A DNA stretch of 64,000 nucleotides from Granulicella arctica (GTDB lineage Bacteria > Acidobacteriota > Terriglobia > Terriglobales > Acidobacteriaceae): positions 3,906,001-3,970,000 of the forward strand of contig NZ_JAGTUT010000001.1 of the NCBI RefSeq assembly GCF_025685605.1, read 5' to 3'. The notes under the pieces are model-generated. The model saw only the letters and a program-made list of their open reading frames with translations, was not told where the DNA came from and did no database searches. Made by a program: the position numbers and the translations under genes. Positions 52,863 through 61,410 of the stretch are shown one piece after another (within the stretch, counting starts at the first letter, position 1; each line of letters opens with the position of its first letter).

Positions 52863-54145
52863 GCGGTGCTCTCTATCTCCATGAGGTCATGGGGTCGAAG
52901 GGGTTGAATTTTGCCAGCGAAGAGCAGGATGGCGAGAAAACCGATGAGGTGAAAGGTGCCGACCAGGACGAAGAGCGTTCCGTAGCCGAAGCCGTGGCCG
53001 AGCAGGTAGCCGGCGACGATGCCGAAGATGGCTCCCCCGATGGCTCCACCGAAGCCGACCAGTCCGGAGACGGTGCCGACAGCGGAAAGTGGGAAGATGT
53101 CTGCGGGGACGGTCATGATGAGACCGGACCACGACTGCTGGCAGAAGAAGGCGACGCTAAAGAGAAGAATCGCCCACTGCACCGGTACGAGCGATACGAG
53201 CATAACAACGGGCATAAAAACAGCGCTGAGGCCGAGGGCAATCTTGCGAGCCTTGTCGAGCGAGTAGCCCCTGCGGAGGAGTCGGCTCGAAAAGAGACCA
53301 CCAAGGAGGCTGCCGACTCCTGAGGCGGCGTACGGAATCCAGGCGTAGTAGCTGACGTGCTTGATGTCGAAGCCGCGCGCGTCGTACAGGTATTTGGGCA
53401 GCCAGAAGAGAAGGAAATACCACGCAGAGTCACTCATAAACTTCGCAAAGACAAGCGCCTGCACGCTGTGGATGCTGATGATCTCGCGGAAGGTAAGCTG
53501 TTGAGCGAGGAGTCGGGCGTCGAGGGTGTTTGAAGAAAGGGTGAGCGAGTTGCTGCGATAGGTCAGCAACCACCAGGCGACCCAGGCCAGGCCTGCCGCA
53601 CCTGCGGAGACGAAGACGGCGCGCCACCCACTGTGGAGCAGGATGAAGCCAATGAGCGGTGGAGCGAGGACGGAGCCGAGTGCGGTACCGGCGTTGATAA
53701 AGCCTACGGCGGTGGAGCGCTGCTCGGGTGGTATCCACTCGGCGACGACGCGGATGGCGGCAGGGAAGGCACCGCCCTCGCCCATGCCGAGCAGGAAGCG
53801 GGCGATGAGCAGGAGCATGAAGCCGGAGGCGAAGCCATGCAGCGCACAGGCGACCGACCACCAAAGCATGATGAGCATGAAGCCTCTGCGTGTGCCGAGG
53901 CGATCGAGCAGGCGCCCACCGATGGCGTAGAGCGCTGCATAGGCCAGGAGGAACGAGGTCTGAAGGTAGGAGAACTGCTGGTTCGAAATGGGGATGTTGC
54001 GCTGGATGGAGGAGATGGCGACGGGCAAGGTTTGCCGGTCGAAGTAGCTGATGGTGATGGCGGCGGTGACGAGCGCGACGGCGTACCAGCCCATGCGCTC
54101 GCCGTCGTATCGTTCTGCGGATCGTCCTTGCCTGAACAGGGGCAT
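52859..54145 (-). CDS. MFS transporter, anion:cation symporter family (sugar acid uptake)
   Basis: A 428-residue transporter with about 12 membrane helices. The first helix region WYAVALVTAAITISYFDRQT is typical of the ACS (ExuT/GudP/hexuronate) family, followed by the MFS loop GGRLLDRLGTRRGFMLIMLW and FLLGMGEGGAFPAAIRVVAE (family signature), EWIPPEQRSTAVGF and the half-repeat loop LLGGLFSSRLLRRGYSLDKA. It should import a hexuronate, aldonate or aldarate with protons. The gene overlaps the sugar-acid dehydratase start by 4 bases, supporting uptake of that enzyme's substrate. Confidence 0.92.
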   Translation of the reverse strand: MPLFRQGRSAERYDGERMGWYAVALVTAAITISYFDRQTLPVAISSIQRNIPISNQQFSYLQTSFLLAYAALYAIGGRLLDRLGTRRGFMLIMLWWSVACALHGFASGFMLLLIARFLLGMGEGGAFPAAIRVVAEWIPPEQRSTAVGFINAGTALGSVLAPPLIGFILLHSGWRAVFVSAGAAGLAWVAWWLLTYRSNSLTLSSNTLDARLLAQQLTFREIISIHSVQALVFAKFMSDSAWYFLLFWLPKYLYDARGFDIKHVSYYAWIPYAASGVGSLLGGLFSSRLLRRGYSLDKARKIALGLSAVFMPVVMLVSLVPVQWAILLFSVAFFCQQSWSGLIMTVPADIFPLSAVGTVSGLVGFGGAIGGAIFGIVAGYLLGHGFGYGTLFVLVGTFHLIGFLAILLFAGKIQPLRPHDLMEIESTA

Positions 54146-54167
54146 TAGCCTCTCACCACAATCTCGC

Positions 54168-55910
54168 TTACCACTTCAAGTGCAGGAGCGAAGTGCCCTG
54201 TCGCGGCATGTCGGTCGTGACTTTGACCTGGCCATTGACGACGTCCAGCCAATCTGGAGACGTGAGGAGTTGCAGGTGCCCCGCCGATTGGAGGTCTGCA
54301 TACTGCTGTGTCGTTGGTTTTTGCGGAGAACCCATGGCCTTCCAAATCGTGTAGGAATTGCTGTGCGTATCGTCGAGACGATAGTGCTCCAGTAGAACGC
54401 GATGGACGCCCGAAGGGATGCCGCCGATGGTGATGGTCGTGGGCACAGCTTCCGCTGGCCCATCCACGTCGTGATAGTTCCAGACGAGCACGGCTGCCTC
54501 GCGCTCAGCCTTGGTGGCGAAGGCGTCTACATCGGAGGCCTGCCGAACACCGGTGCTAAGGAGCGTGTCGAGCGGGACCTTGCCGGTGCTGGTGGTGCTG
54601 ACGCGATTGCCGGACATGAGTGCGAACATGCGGAAGACGTTGAGGACGGGTTTGTCGACGCCGTTCGTGGCGAGGGATCGGAAACCTTCAAAGTAGTCTT
54701 TATCTTCAAACTCGAAAGACCAGCTCAGCATGGAGATAAGGTTGACGGCATGGCGATCCTGCAGCTCGAAGAGGCCCTTGAAGGCTGCCGCGGTATAAGC
54801 GGGATAGAGAGTGCCATTGCGGTAGTTATTCGCGGGGTTGACCTTCGAGGAGCAGGCGGCGCAGCCTTCCGGATCGGCCTCGCTGATGATGATGGGCAGG
54901 CTCTTGAATTTGGGGAAGGTGGCGATGAGCTCGAAGCCCTTGTCGGCGTCGGTAAGCTCACGCTTGATGCCCATGGTGACCTTGCCGTCGGCGATGGTGG
55001 GAAAGCCTTTGGCGTGGAAGGAGATGAAGTCCATGGGGATTGACTTACCGTTCGCTGCGCTCTTACCGGAGTTTACGTGCTCGAGGAAGTTATGCAGGAA
55101 GGTGCGAGCCTTCTCGTTGCCTGGGCTTGTCGTGGCGGGCCCGCCTACTTTTGCTCCGGGGAGCGCCGCACGGACACCGGCAACCGCGTAGTCGTAGAGC
55201 TTCCAATAAGCTTCAGGTGTGGTGTGCCAGTAGTCGATGTCGGGTTCGTTCCAGACTTCGAAGTACCACTGCAGGACCTGATCCTTGCCGTAACGTTCGA
55301 CGAGGTGGGCGGTTACGACGCGGGCGAGTTCGCCCCACTTCGCGTAGTCCTTTGGCGGGTTGTTGGACTTGCCGGAGATGGCGTTCTTGGGATAGTGAAC
55401 CTGGTAGGGCTCGTGACGATCGGGAAGATCGGCGGCGAGGTCCTTTGGCATGAAGCCAAGCTCGACCATGGGGCGCACACCGGCAGCTTTATAGGCATCG
55501 AAGATGCCGTCAAGAATTTTGAAGTCATAGACCGGCGTCCCGTTCACATCTTCGGTGTAGACGTTGGTGGAGCTGAACTTGAGCTCAGCTTTGCCATCGC
55601 CCGAAGTGAGCAGGTGATGCACACGAATGTAGACAGGAACCGGGCTCAGGTCATGCAACTCCTTCAGTAGCTCCGTACCGTGACGCATCGTTGTGTAGTT
55701 GCCTTCGTCATAGCCAAACCAGCTGTAGATCGGCTTATACGGTCCGACCGTCTTTGCGAGATCGACCTGAATGGCAACTGGCGGCTGGGTCGAAGCCGGT
55801 GCGGGCTGGGGCACGACGCCCTGTGCCAGCACCGCGCCCGTGGCGAGCGCCTGCAGAGTCATGCCACTTGCTACGAGCGTTCGCGTCAACCAAACAGAAG
55901 CCTGGGTCAT
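54168..55910 (-). CDS. GH39 family glycosidase (beta-xylosidase-like)
   Basis: A 580-residue exported enzyme with a signal-like N-terminus (LTRTLVASGMTLQALATGAV). The GH39 barrel shows PIYSWFGYDEGNYTTMRHG, VPVYIRVHHLLTSGDGKAEL, the acid/base in YFEVWNEPDIDYWHT (WNEP), and the nucleophile in SLPIIISEADPEGCAACSS. A C-terminal beta-sandwich follows (about 470-580: AAVLVWNYHDVDGPAE). Known GH39 activities are beta-xylosidase, alpha-L-iduronidase and arabinosidase types. It starts 17 bases after the receptor 4 stop and precedes the transporter, so it processes oligosaccharides at the periplasm. The sugar is not certain. Confidence 0.87.
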   Translation of the reverse strand: MTQASVWLTRTLVASGMTLQALATGAVLAQGVVPQPAPASTQPPVAIQVDLAKTVGPYKPIYSWFGYDEGNYTTMRHGTELLKELHDLSPVPVYIRVHHLLTSGDGKAELKFSSTNVYTEDVNGTPVYDFKILDGIFDAYKAAGVRPMVELGFMPKDLAADLPDRHEPYQVHYPKNAISGKSNNPPKDYAKWGELARVVTAHLVERYGKDQVLQWYFEVWNEPDIDYWHTTPEAYWKLYDYAVAGVRAALPGAKVGGPATTSPGNEKARTFLHNFLEHVNSGKSAANGKSIPMDFISFHAKGFPTIADGKVTMGIKRELTDADKGFELIATFPKFKSLPIIISEADPEGCAACSSKVNPANNYRNGTLYPAYTAAAFKGLFELQDRHAVNLISMLSWSFEFEDKDYFEGFRSLATNGVDKPVLNVFRMFALMSGNRVSTTSTGKVPLDTLLSTGVRQASDVDAFATKAEREAAVLVWNYHDVDGPAEAVPTTITIGGIPSGVHRVLLEHYRLDDTHSNSYTIWKAMGSPQKPTTQQYADLQSAGHLQLLTSPDWLDVVNGQVKVTTDMPRQGTSLLHLKW

Positions 55911-55927
55911 CGTGCTGCCTTTCGTGG

Positions 55928-58900
55928 TTAAAAGTTGTACTTGAGAGCGAACTGGATATCGCGTGACGGAACTGAGGTGCTGGTGACCTGGCCACCGGCG
56001 GTTGCGTCAACAGTGGCGTTGGGCGCGTTGAAGCTAGTGGTGTTGGAGATGTTGAAGAACTCGGCGCGGAAGGACATGACGCTCTCGTGGGGAAGGTTGA
56101 AGTTCTTGAAGATGGATGCGTCGTACTGACGATACATGTCGGAGCGGAGGCTGTTGGCAAGCACGTTGCCGTAGGTATAAAGCGGCGCGTTGACGTAGCG
56201 CGTTTTATCGAACCAGTTGGCGATGGACCGCTGGAAGGTAGGTGAGCCGCCCGCAGGATTGAGGATGGGCCGCTGGCTGCCGACACCAGTGTTAGCGCGG
56301 TCGCCAGAGATCACCGGAGTGTACGGTACACCGCTGCGGAGAACGACGATGGTCTGGAGTTGCCAGCCACCAAGAACGCTGTCCACAGCTTTGTTGGTGG
56401 TGCCGAGGAATTGACGACCGCGACCGACAGGGAGTTGGTAGCTGCCACTCATGGCGAGGTTCTGCGGAGTGTCGTAGGGCGAAAGCGCGTACTCGTAGCC
56501 GGTGTTTCCACCGATTGAGGGCGATTGGTTGAACTGAAAGAACTTCGAATAGGTATAGGCAACAAGTGCGGTGAGCCCGTAGCCGGTGCGGTGCTCAAGC
56601 TTGGCTTGCAGCGAGTTGTAGTTGGTCGAAGTATCCTGCGTGTTGTAGGTGATCGTGCCCCACGGCTGATAGGGTCGGCGACCCTGGATAGCACCCGGTC
56701 CGGGGGTTGGATCGTTGAAGTCATTGGTGCCATTCAGGTCCACACCGTGATTGCCGACATAGCCAACTTCGAGTACGTCATTATTGGTGAGTTGCTGCTG
56801 GACGCCGAGGCTGTAGTGCTCGTTATAGCCAACGTTGAGGTGAGTCTTGCTGGGGACAAGGGTTGGGTTGGCCTGTGCGGAACCGAGTGCTGTGCCGAGG
56901 AAGAAGTTAGATAGCGTCCTTGTCGGCACGACGTTTTGAGTCTGGTTGACGGTCTCTGCGAGACGGAAGGGAAGCATGTCCAGGTTCACGCGACCGCTTG
57001 AGCCCTCAGGTTCATAAAACATGCCGAAACCACCGCGGATGACCGTCTTTTTCGCGGCAGAGTAGGCAATCCCGAACCGCGGACCGAACTGATGCTTATC
57101 CGTATAGGTGATATTGATGGGCAGGCCGGCCTGGCTGCTGGTCTGGATGTACTGTCCAAAAAACTGGAAGGCGGCTGGCGCTGCATACTGCGAGGTCAGG
57201 TCGGGCACGGTGCCCGTACCGGAGACGATGATGGGCTTCGCCTGTGTTGGATCGAAGGTGCCGATCTGGCCCTTGTAACCAGCCATCCAGGGCGAATATT
57301 CGTAGCGAAGACCGGCGTTGATGGTGAGCCGAGAGCTGAGTCGGATGTCATCCTGAACGAAGAACTGCTTGTAGGTCTGCTGGCCACCAAAGTTGTTCGC
57401 CGGGTAAGCGCGTGCGATGGACGATGGATAGCCAAGAAGGAAATCAGCATAGGCATCCCCAGATGCATTGCCGTTGAAGTTGAACTGTCCCGCGTAGGTT
57501 TCGCTGTCATAGCCGAGCCACTGATAGTAGCGGATCAGTGTTCCAAACTTGATGGAGTGTTTGCCTTTGAGGATGGTGAAGTTTTCGGTTCCTTCTGCCG
57601 CCTTGCGGTCCTGCGACTTGGGACGCTGGTCGAAGGCTGAGCCCTGAAGAGAGGTGTAACCGCTCCAGGCGTAGTCGGGGAACGACCCGCCGGAGCCCGG
57701 ACGAAGTTGTGGGGTGAAGCCAGCGACGCCGAACTGGCCGTTGAAGTCCGGCCCCTGCAGGAAGGCGCTGAGGCGGACGTGGCTGGGAAGAAAGTGGACC
57801 CTGGCCTCATTGACCTTGTTCGCACCAAGGTTGGTGATTACGCCAACAGCAATGTCCTGACCAATCGAGGTGAGCGAGGCGGTGCCGAGGCTTGGGGACG
57901 AGTTTGGATCGACTTCGCGGTTGGTGACGTAGATCCATCGGGCGAAGAGGCGATTGCTGGCGTTGATAGTGTGGTCGAGGCGAACGGTGTACTGGTTGAA
58001 GTCGATAGCTTGCGAGGGAGCGTAGCTGAAGGTTCCTGTCGTCGTGTTGGGAGCGGGATTGAAGTTCTGGATAGCGAGCGCGGCAGAGGACAACCGACCC
58101 GCCGGGATGGTGTTGTTGGCGAACGGTGTGCGCACCACGACACCACCAACGGTCCTGGTGAGGAGCGGGTCGTAGATAGTCTTTGAGCCAAAGTTTCCTG
58201 CGCGCTGTGCGTTGCTGGCGACGATGCTGTTGAAGACCTCGCCCTGGCGCAAACGCTGACCTTCGTAGTCGAAGAAGAAGAAGCTCTTATCGCGACCGTT
58301 GTACAGATGCGGGATGACGAGTGGGCCGCCGACATCGCCGCCGAATTGGTTCCGCTTCAGAATCTGGCGGGTCAGTGCGAAGAAGTTGCGAGCATCGAGC
58401 TTGTCATTCCGAATGAACTCGAAGATGCCACCGTGAAGCTGGTTAGTACCGCTCTTGACGGTCGCGTTGAAGAAGGCACCACCGCGGTTGTATTCGGCGG
58501 AGTAGGGACTCTGTTGTACCGAGAACTCCTGCAGCGCGTCGATCGAGGTTTGGATGAAGGTGCCTCCCTGGTGCTGTTCGCTGACATCAACGCCGTCGAG
58601 CAGAAAGGAGGTGGCACTACCGCGAATGCCGCTGATCGTGTTGCCGTCGACGACCTCGGGCCTGATGGCAAGCGAGTTTCCCGTTGGCGCGAGCAGTGCG
58701 GCACCGGGGGTCAACTCGGCCAGTCGGTAGAAGCCACGGCCGTTCAGCGGCAGACCAGTAAGTTGCTGGTTGGTGATGACCTGGCCCACGGTCGCCGAGT
58801 CAGTGGTGAGGAGCGGAGTTGTTGTGGTGACTTCGACGGTGACGTTCGACGAACCGACCGCAAGCTTGAGGTCCTCCCGTACGATCTGGCCAACCTGCAC

Positions 58901-59200
58901 TTCGATCTTCGAGGTGGTGGTGGTCTCGAAGCCGGGTGCCGTCACGCTGAGCGTGTAGATTCCTGCCTGGACCGGTGTAACGACAAAGTTGCCGCTGTTG
59001 TCGGTGGTAGCCGTTTGCACAATATTGGTTCCATTGTTCGTGATTTTGACGATGGCTCCGACGATGGTTGAGTCCTGCGGGTCGGCGATGCGGCCCACGA
59101 AACGACCCTGTTCGACCTGCGCAGCGGCGGTGCAGGCGATCAGCAGCGTGCCGGCCAATGAGGACATTCCTAGAATCCGAAAGAAGTTTTGGCTCATCAT
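55928..59200 (-). CDS. Oar-like TonB-dependent receptor 4
   Basis: A 1090-residue receptor heading the catabolic operon. Signal peptide (LGMSSLAGTLLIACTAAAQ), regulatory-like domain (GRFVGRIADPQDSTIVGAIV, GNFVVTPVQAGIYTLSVTAP), plug (LTGLPLNGRGFYRLAELTPG, TSFLLDGVDVSEQHQGG, YSAEYNRGGAFFNATVKSGT) and a barrel ending SRDIQFALKYNF. Two adjacent ATGs (59200, 59197) share the AGGA site; the frame runs open to 59428 but that part lacks a signal. It is the likely uptake gate for the glycan degraded by GH39 and GH3. Confidence 0.94.
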   Translation of the reverse strand: MMSQNFFRILGMSSLAGTLLIACTAAAQVEQGRFVGRIADPQDSTIVGAIVKITNNGTNIVQTATTDNSGNFVVTPVQAGIYTLSVTAPGFETTTTSKIEVQVGQIVREDLKLAVGSSNVTVEVTTTTPLLTTDSATVGQVITNQQLTGLPLNGRGFYRLAELTPGAALLAPTGNSLAIRPEVVDGNTISGIRGSATSFLLDGVDVSEQHQGGTFIQTSIDALQEFSVQQSPYSAEYNRGGAFFNATVKSGTNQLHGGIFEFIRNDKLDARNFFALTRQILKRNQFGGDVGGPLVIPHLYNGRDKSFFFFDYEGQRLRQGEVFNSIVASNAQRAGNFGSKTIYDPLLTRTVGGVVVRTPFANNTIPAGRLSSAALAIQNFNPAPNTTTGTFSYAPSQAIDFNQYTVRLDHTINASNRLFARWIYVTNREVDPNSSPSLGTASLTSIGQDIAVGVITNLGANKVNEARVHFLPSHVRLSAFLQGPDFNGQFGVAGFTPQLRPGSGGSFPDYAWSGYTSLQGSAFDQRPKSQDRKAAEGTENFTILKGKHSIKFGTLIRYYQWLGYDSETYAGQFNFNGNASGDAYADFLLGYPSSIARAYPANNFGGQQTYKQFFVQDDIRLSSRLTINAGLRYEYSPWMAGYKGQIGTFDPTQAKPIIVSGTGTVPDLTSQYAAPAAFQFFGQYIQTSSQAGLPINITYTDKHQFGPRFGIAYSAAKKTVIRGGFGMFYEPEGSSGRVNLDMLPFRLAETVNQTQNVVPTRTLSNFFLGTALGSAQANPTLVPSKTHLNVGYNEHYSLGVQQQLTNNDVLEVGYVGNHGVDLNGTNDFNDPTPGPGAIQGRRPYQPWGTITYNTQDTSTNYNSLQAKLEHRTGYGLTALVAYTYSKFFQFNQSPSIGGNTGYEYALSPYDTPQNLAMSGSYQLPVGRGRQFLGTTNKAVDSVLGGWQLQTIVVLRSGVPYTPVISGDRANTGVGSQRPILNPAGGSPTFQRSIANWFDKTRYVNAPLYTYGNVLANSLRSDMYRQYDASIFKNFNLPHESVMSFRAEFFNISNTTSFNAPNATVDATAGGQVTSTSVPSRDIQFALKYNF

Positions 59201-59249
59201 GTGTTTCCTGGTACCCGCTTCCAAAATGACTGGTCTTTCTAAGCGGGTA

Positions 59250-59262
59250 CAAAGGTAGTACC
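59250..59262. promoter_or_regulatory. GntR-type operator 1 (receptor side)
   Basis: CAAAGGTAGTACC, containing the palindrome GGTA-G-TACC (59254-59262). It overlaps the -10 region of the leftward receptor promoter. The same 13 bases occur reversed at 59382-59394. GGT-N-ACC-type palindromes suit FCD-type GntR regulators, one of which is encoded next door. Confidence 0.7.
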
Positions 59263-59280
59263 GGTGTGTCGTTCTGTCAA
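59252..59280 (-). promoter_or_regulatory. Leftward promoter of the receptor 4 operon
   Basis: Read on the minus strand, TTGACA (59280-59275) is a perfect -35 box, followed after exactly 17 bases by TACCTT (59257-59252), a weak -10. The -10 lies inside operator 1, so binding there would block RNA polymerase. Confidence 0.55.
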
Positions 59281-59381
59281 ATCGTGGAGTTTGGCTACGT
59301 TCAGTGTTCCTATATACAGGTAAATTACGCCATGGGCGATCGAGTCTGATCGCCGGAGCATTGATTGCAATACAGAGTATA

Positions 59382-59394
59382 GGTACTACCTTTG
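59382..59394. promoter_or_regulatory. GntR-type operator 2 (regulator side)
   Basis: GGTACTACCTTTG, the exact reverse complement of operator 1, lies 59 bases before the GntR start. It probably mediates autoregulation. Operator centres are 128 bases apart, about 12 helical turns, so looping is possible. Confidence 0.68.
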
Positions 59395-59452
59395 CACAAA
59401 ACCCGGGGTGGATTGCTTTGACTTTCACTTACCTTCAACGCACTATGGAAGC

Positions 59453-60316
59453 ATGAATGGGCGGCGCACGATGCATCTCGCAGGATCCTCCGAGCATGTC
59501 CTGCATGACAAAGATGATGTGACGCACCTGCTCATCCTCCGTTTCCAACAGATGCTTGCGGACGGCATCCTGACGCCAGGGTGCAAGCTTCCTCCAGAGC
59601 GTGAACTGGCAGGCCACTTTAACGTGGCTCGGTCGTCCCTGCGCCAGGCGCTGAAAGTCCTGCAGATCATGGGCGTGATTACACAAAAGGTTGGCGATGG
59701 TAGTTATCTCAACCGAGACGCATCCTCGGTGCTGGCAGTCCCGATGGAGTTTCTGTTTCTGCTGGACGATACATCGGTGCAGGAGCTTACCGAGCTTCGC
59801 TTACTGATGGAGCCGGCAATCGCGGGCAAGGCTGCGGAGCGCGCAACATCCGCTGACATTGCATTGCTACGAAAATCTATCGCAGACCTCGAAAGCAGCG
59901 AGCGGGATCGCGTCAAGCTTGTGGCGTCGGACCTGCTCTTTCATCGCACGATCTTTCAGGCCTCGGGCAATCGTCTGACGACCCGCCTGTTTCAGACGAT
60001 TCATCGAGCTATGCTGAATATGATCATGGTGACCTCGCAGCTCGTCGACTTAGAGCACACTCTGGCATTCCATAAGCCGATCCTGATTGCGATCGAGCAG
60101 CGCGACGCGGAAGAAGCATCCCGGCTAATGGCTGCCCACCTCATCGACGCTAATAACCTGTTGGCGCAGAGTCGCGAGCAGGACAAGTCACGGATTCTAC
60201 GAGACCACATGGCGGCGAACACGCTTGATCTCAAGAAAAAGCCGAAGACTTCAGTGAAGGCGCTGCACCCACGTGGCGCCCGAAGACGGGCGACTCGCGG
60301 AGCCGAGACCACCTGA
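59453..60316 (+). CDS. GntR family regulator, FCD (FadR-C) type
   Basis: A 287-residue transcription factor. The N-terminal winged helix (about 25-90) shows ILRFQQMLADGILTPGCKLP, the family signature PERELAGHFNVARSSLRQAL and IMGVITQKVGDGSYL. The C-terminal all-helical FCD domain (about 110-245) has ELTELRLLMEPAIAGKAAER, DLLFHRTIFQASGNRLT and HKPILIAIEQRDAEEASRLM. FHRTI and HKPI carry the metal- or ligand-binding histidines. FCD regulators usually bind sugar acids or other organic acids, which fits the rhamnonate-dehydratase-like operon it faces. ATG 59453 is preferred over GTG 59408 because of GGAAG upstream. It ends about 60 bases from a convergent hydrolase gene. Confidence 0.92.
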   Translation: MNGRRTMHLAGSSEHVLHDKDDVTHLLILRFQQMLADGILTPGCKLPPERELAGHFNVARSSLRQALKVLQIMGVITQKVGDGSYLNRDASSVLAVPMEFLFLLDDTSVQELTELRLLMEPAIAGKAAERATSADIALLRKSIADLESSERDRVKLVASDLLFHRTIFQASGNRLTTRLFQTIHRAMLNMIMVTSQLVDLEHTLAFHKPILIAIEQRDAEEASRLMAAHLIDANNLLAQSREQDKSRILRDHMAANTLDLKKKPKTSVKALHPRGARRRATRGAETT

Positions 60317-60375
60317 ATCAGGCGCATCCGGCCGCGTGAGCGTCTTCGCTAAGTCCGTGAGGACGTTTCCCAGGC

Positions 60376-61335
60376 TTATATGCCTGCGGTCTCAAGAAAG
60401 TGACGCATGGCAGCGGCGACCTCCTCGACATGGGTCTCAAGCGCGAAGTGACCCGTATCCAGAAACTGGACGGTCGCGTTCGAATTGTCGCGCGTAAACG
60501 CCTTGGCACCAGCGGGGATGAAGAACGGATCGTGCTCTCCCCATATGGCGAGTAGCGGCGGTTTGGCGGTGCGAAAGTACTGCTGGAAGGCTGGGTAGAG
60601 CTTCACGTTGTTCGCGTAGTCGAGGAAGAGATCGAGCTGAATATCCATATTCCCTGGACGAGCGATCATTGCCGAGTCAAGCGTGTAGCTCTCGGGTCCG
60701 ATCCTCTCGGGGTGAGGTACGCCTTCGGTGTACTGGTAGCGAATGCCCTCTGGGTTCAATGCCTGGTGAACGACTTCGCGGTGCGCTGCCGTGGGTTCGC
60801 GCCAATACTGCTGGATCGGGGCCCACGCATCGCCGAGGCCCTCTTCGTAGGCGTTGCCATTCTGCGAAACGATGGCGGTGACCCGTTCGGGATGGGCCAT
60901 GGCGAGGCGGAAGCCGGTTGGCGCGCCGTAGTCGAATACATAGAGCGCGTATCGCTGCAGATGCAAGGCTTCGGTGAAGGCAAGCACAGTGCGTGCGAGG
61001 GCGTCAAAGGTGTATGTATAGCGTCGATCCGCAGGCACTTCGGTGAAGCCGAAACCGGGGAGGTCGGGCGCAATGACGTGATAGCGATCGGCGAGGCGCG
61101 GGATCAACTCGCGGTACTGAAAGGACGATGTTGGAAACCCGTGGAGGAGAAGGACGACCGGTGCACTGGGATCGCCGGCCTCGCGATAGAAGACGGTCAC
61201 ACCGTCGGCCTGAATGCGGTGGATGGCTGTCTGAGGCATAGACCGTCTCTCCGAATGGGATGGTGTAGCAGATGCGGGAGCTACGCCGGCAAGGGTGAGC
61301 AACCCACCCTGCGTCAGAAAATTACGACGGTCCAT
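60376..61335 (-). CDS. Exported alpha/beta hydrolase (epoxide hydrolase/haloalkane dehalogenase-like)
   Basis: A 319-residue alpha/beta hydrolase with a twin-arginine-type N-terminus (DRRNFLTQGGLLTLAGVAPA). The oxyanion loop is VVLLLHGFPTSSFQYRELIP, followed by YHVIAPDLPGFGFTEVPADR. The nucleophile elbow reads YVFDYGAPTGFRLAMAHPER, with Asp as nucleophile as in epoxide hydrolases and dehalogenases. The catalytic histidine is in FLDTGHFALETHVEEVA and an acid in LLAIWGEHDPFF. The substrate is unknown. AGGAGAGGAG precedes the ATG. It lies 75 bases after the GH125 stop and may be co-transcribed with it. Confidence 0.87.
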   Translation of the reverse strand: MDRRNFLTQGGLLTLAGVAPASATPSHSERRSMPQTAIHRIQADGVTVFYREAGDPSAPVVLLLHGFPTSSFQYRELIPRLADRYHVIAPDLPGFGFTEVPADRRYTYTFDALARTVLAFTEALHLQRYALYVFDYGAPTGFRLAMAHPERVTAIVSQNGNAYEEGLGDAWAPIQQYWREPTAAHREVVHQALNPEGIRYQYTEGVPHPERIGPESYTLDSAMIARPGNMDIQLDLFLDYANNVKLYPAFQQYFRTAKPPLLAIWGEHDPFFIPAGAKAFTRDNSNATVQFLDTGHFALETHVEEVAAAMRHFLETAGI

Positions 61336-61410
61336 CGTGCGCTCCTCTCCTTGGCGTGCCCGAGGGCAGGCAGGCCAGTGCTTGCTTCAGGGTACGCCAA
61401 CAGGCTGAAT

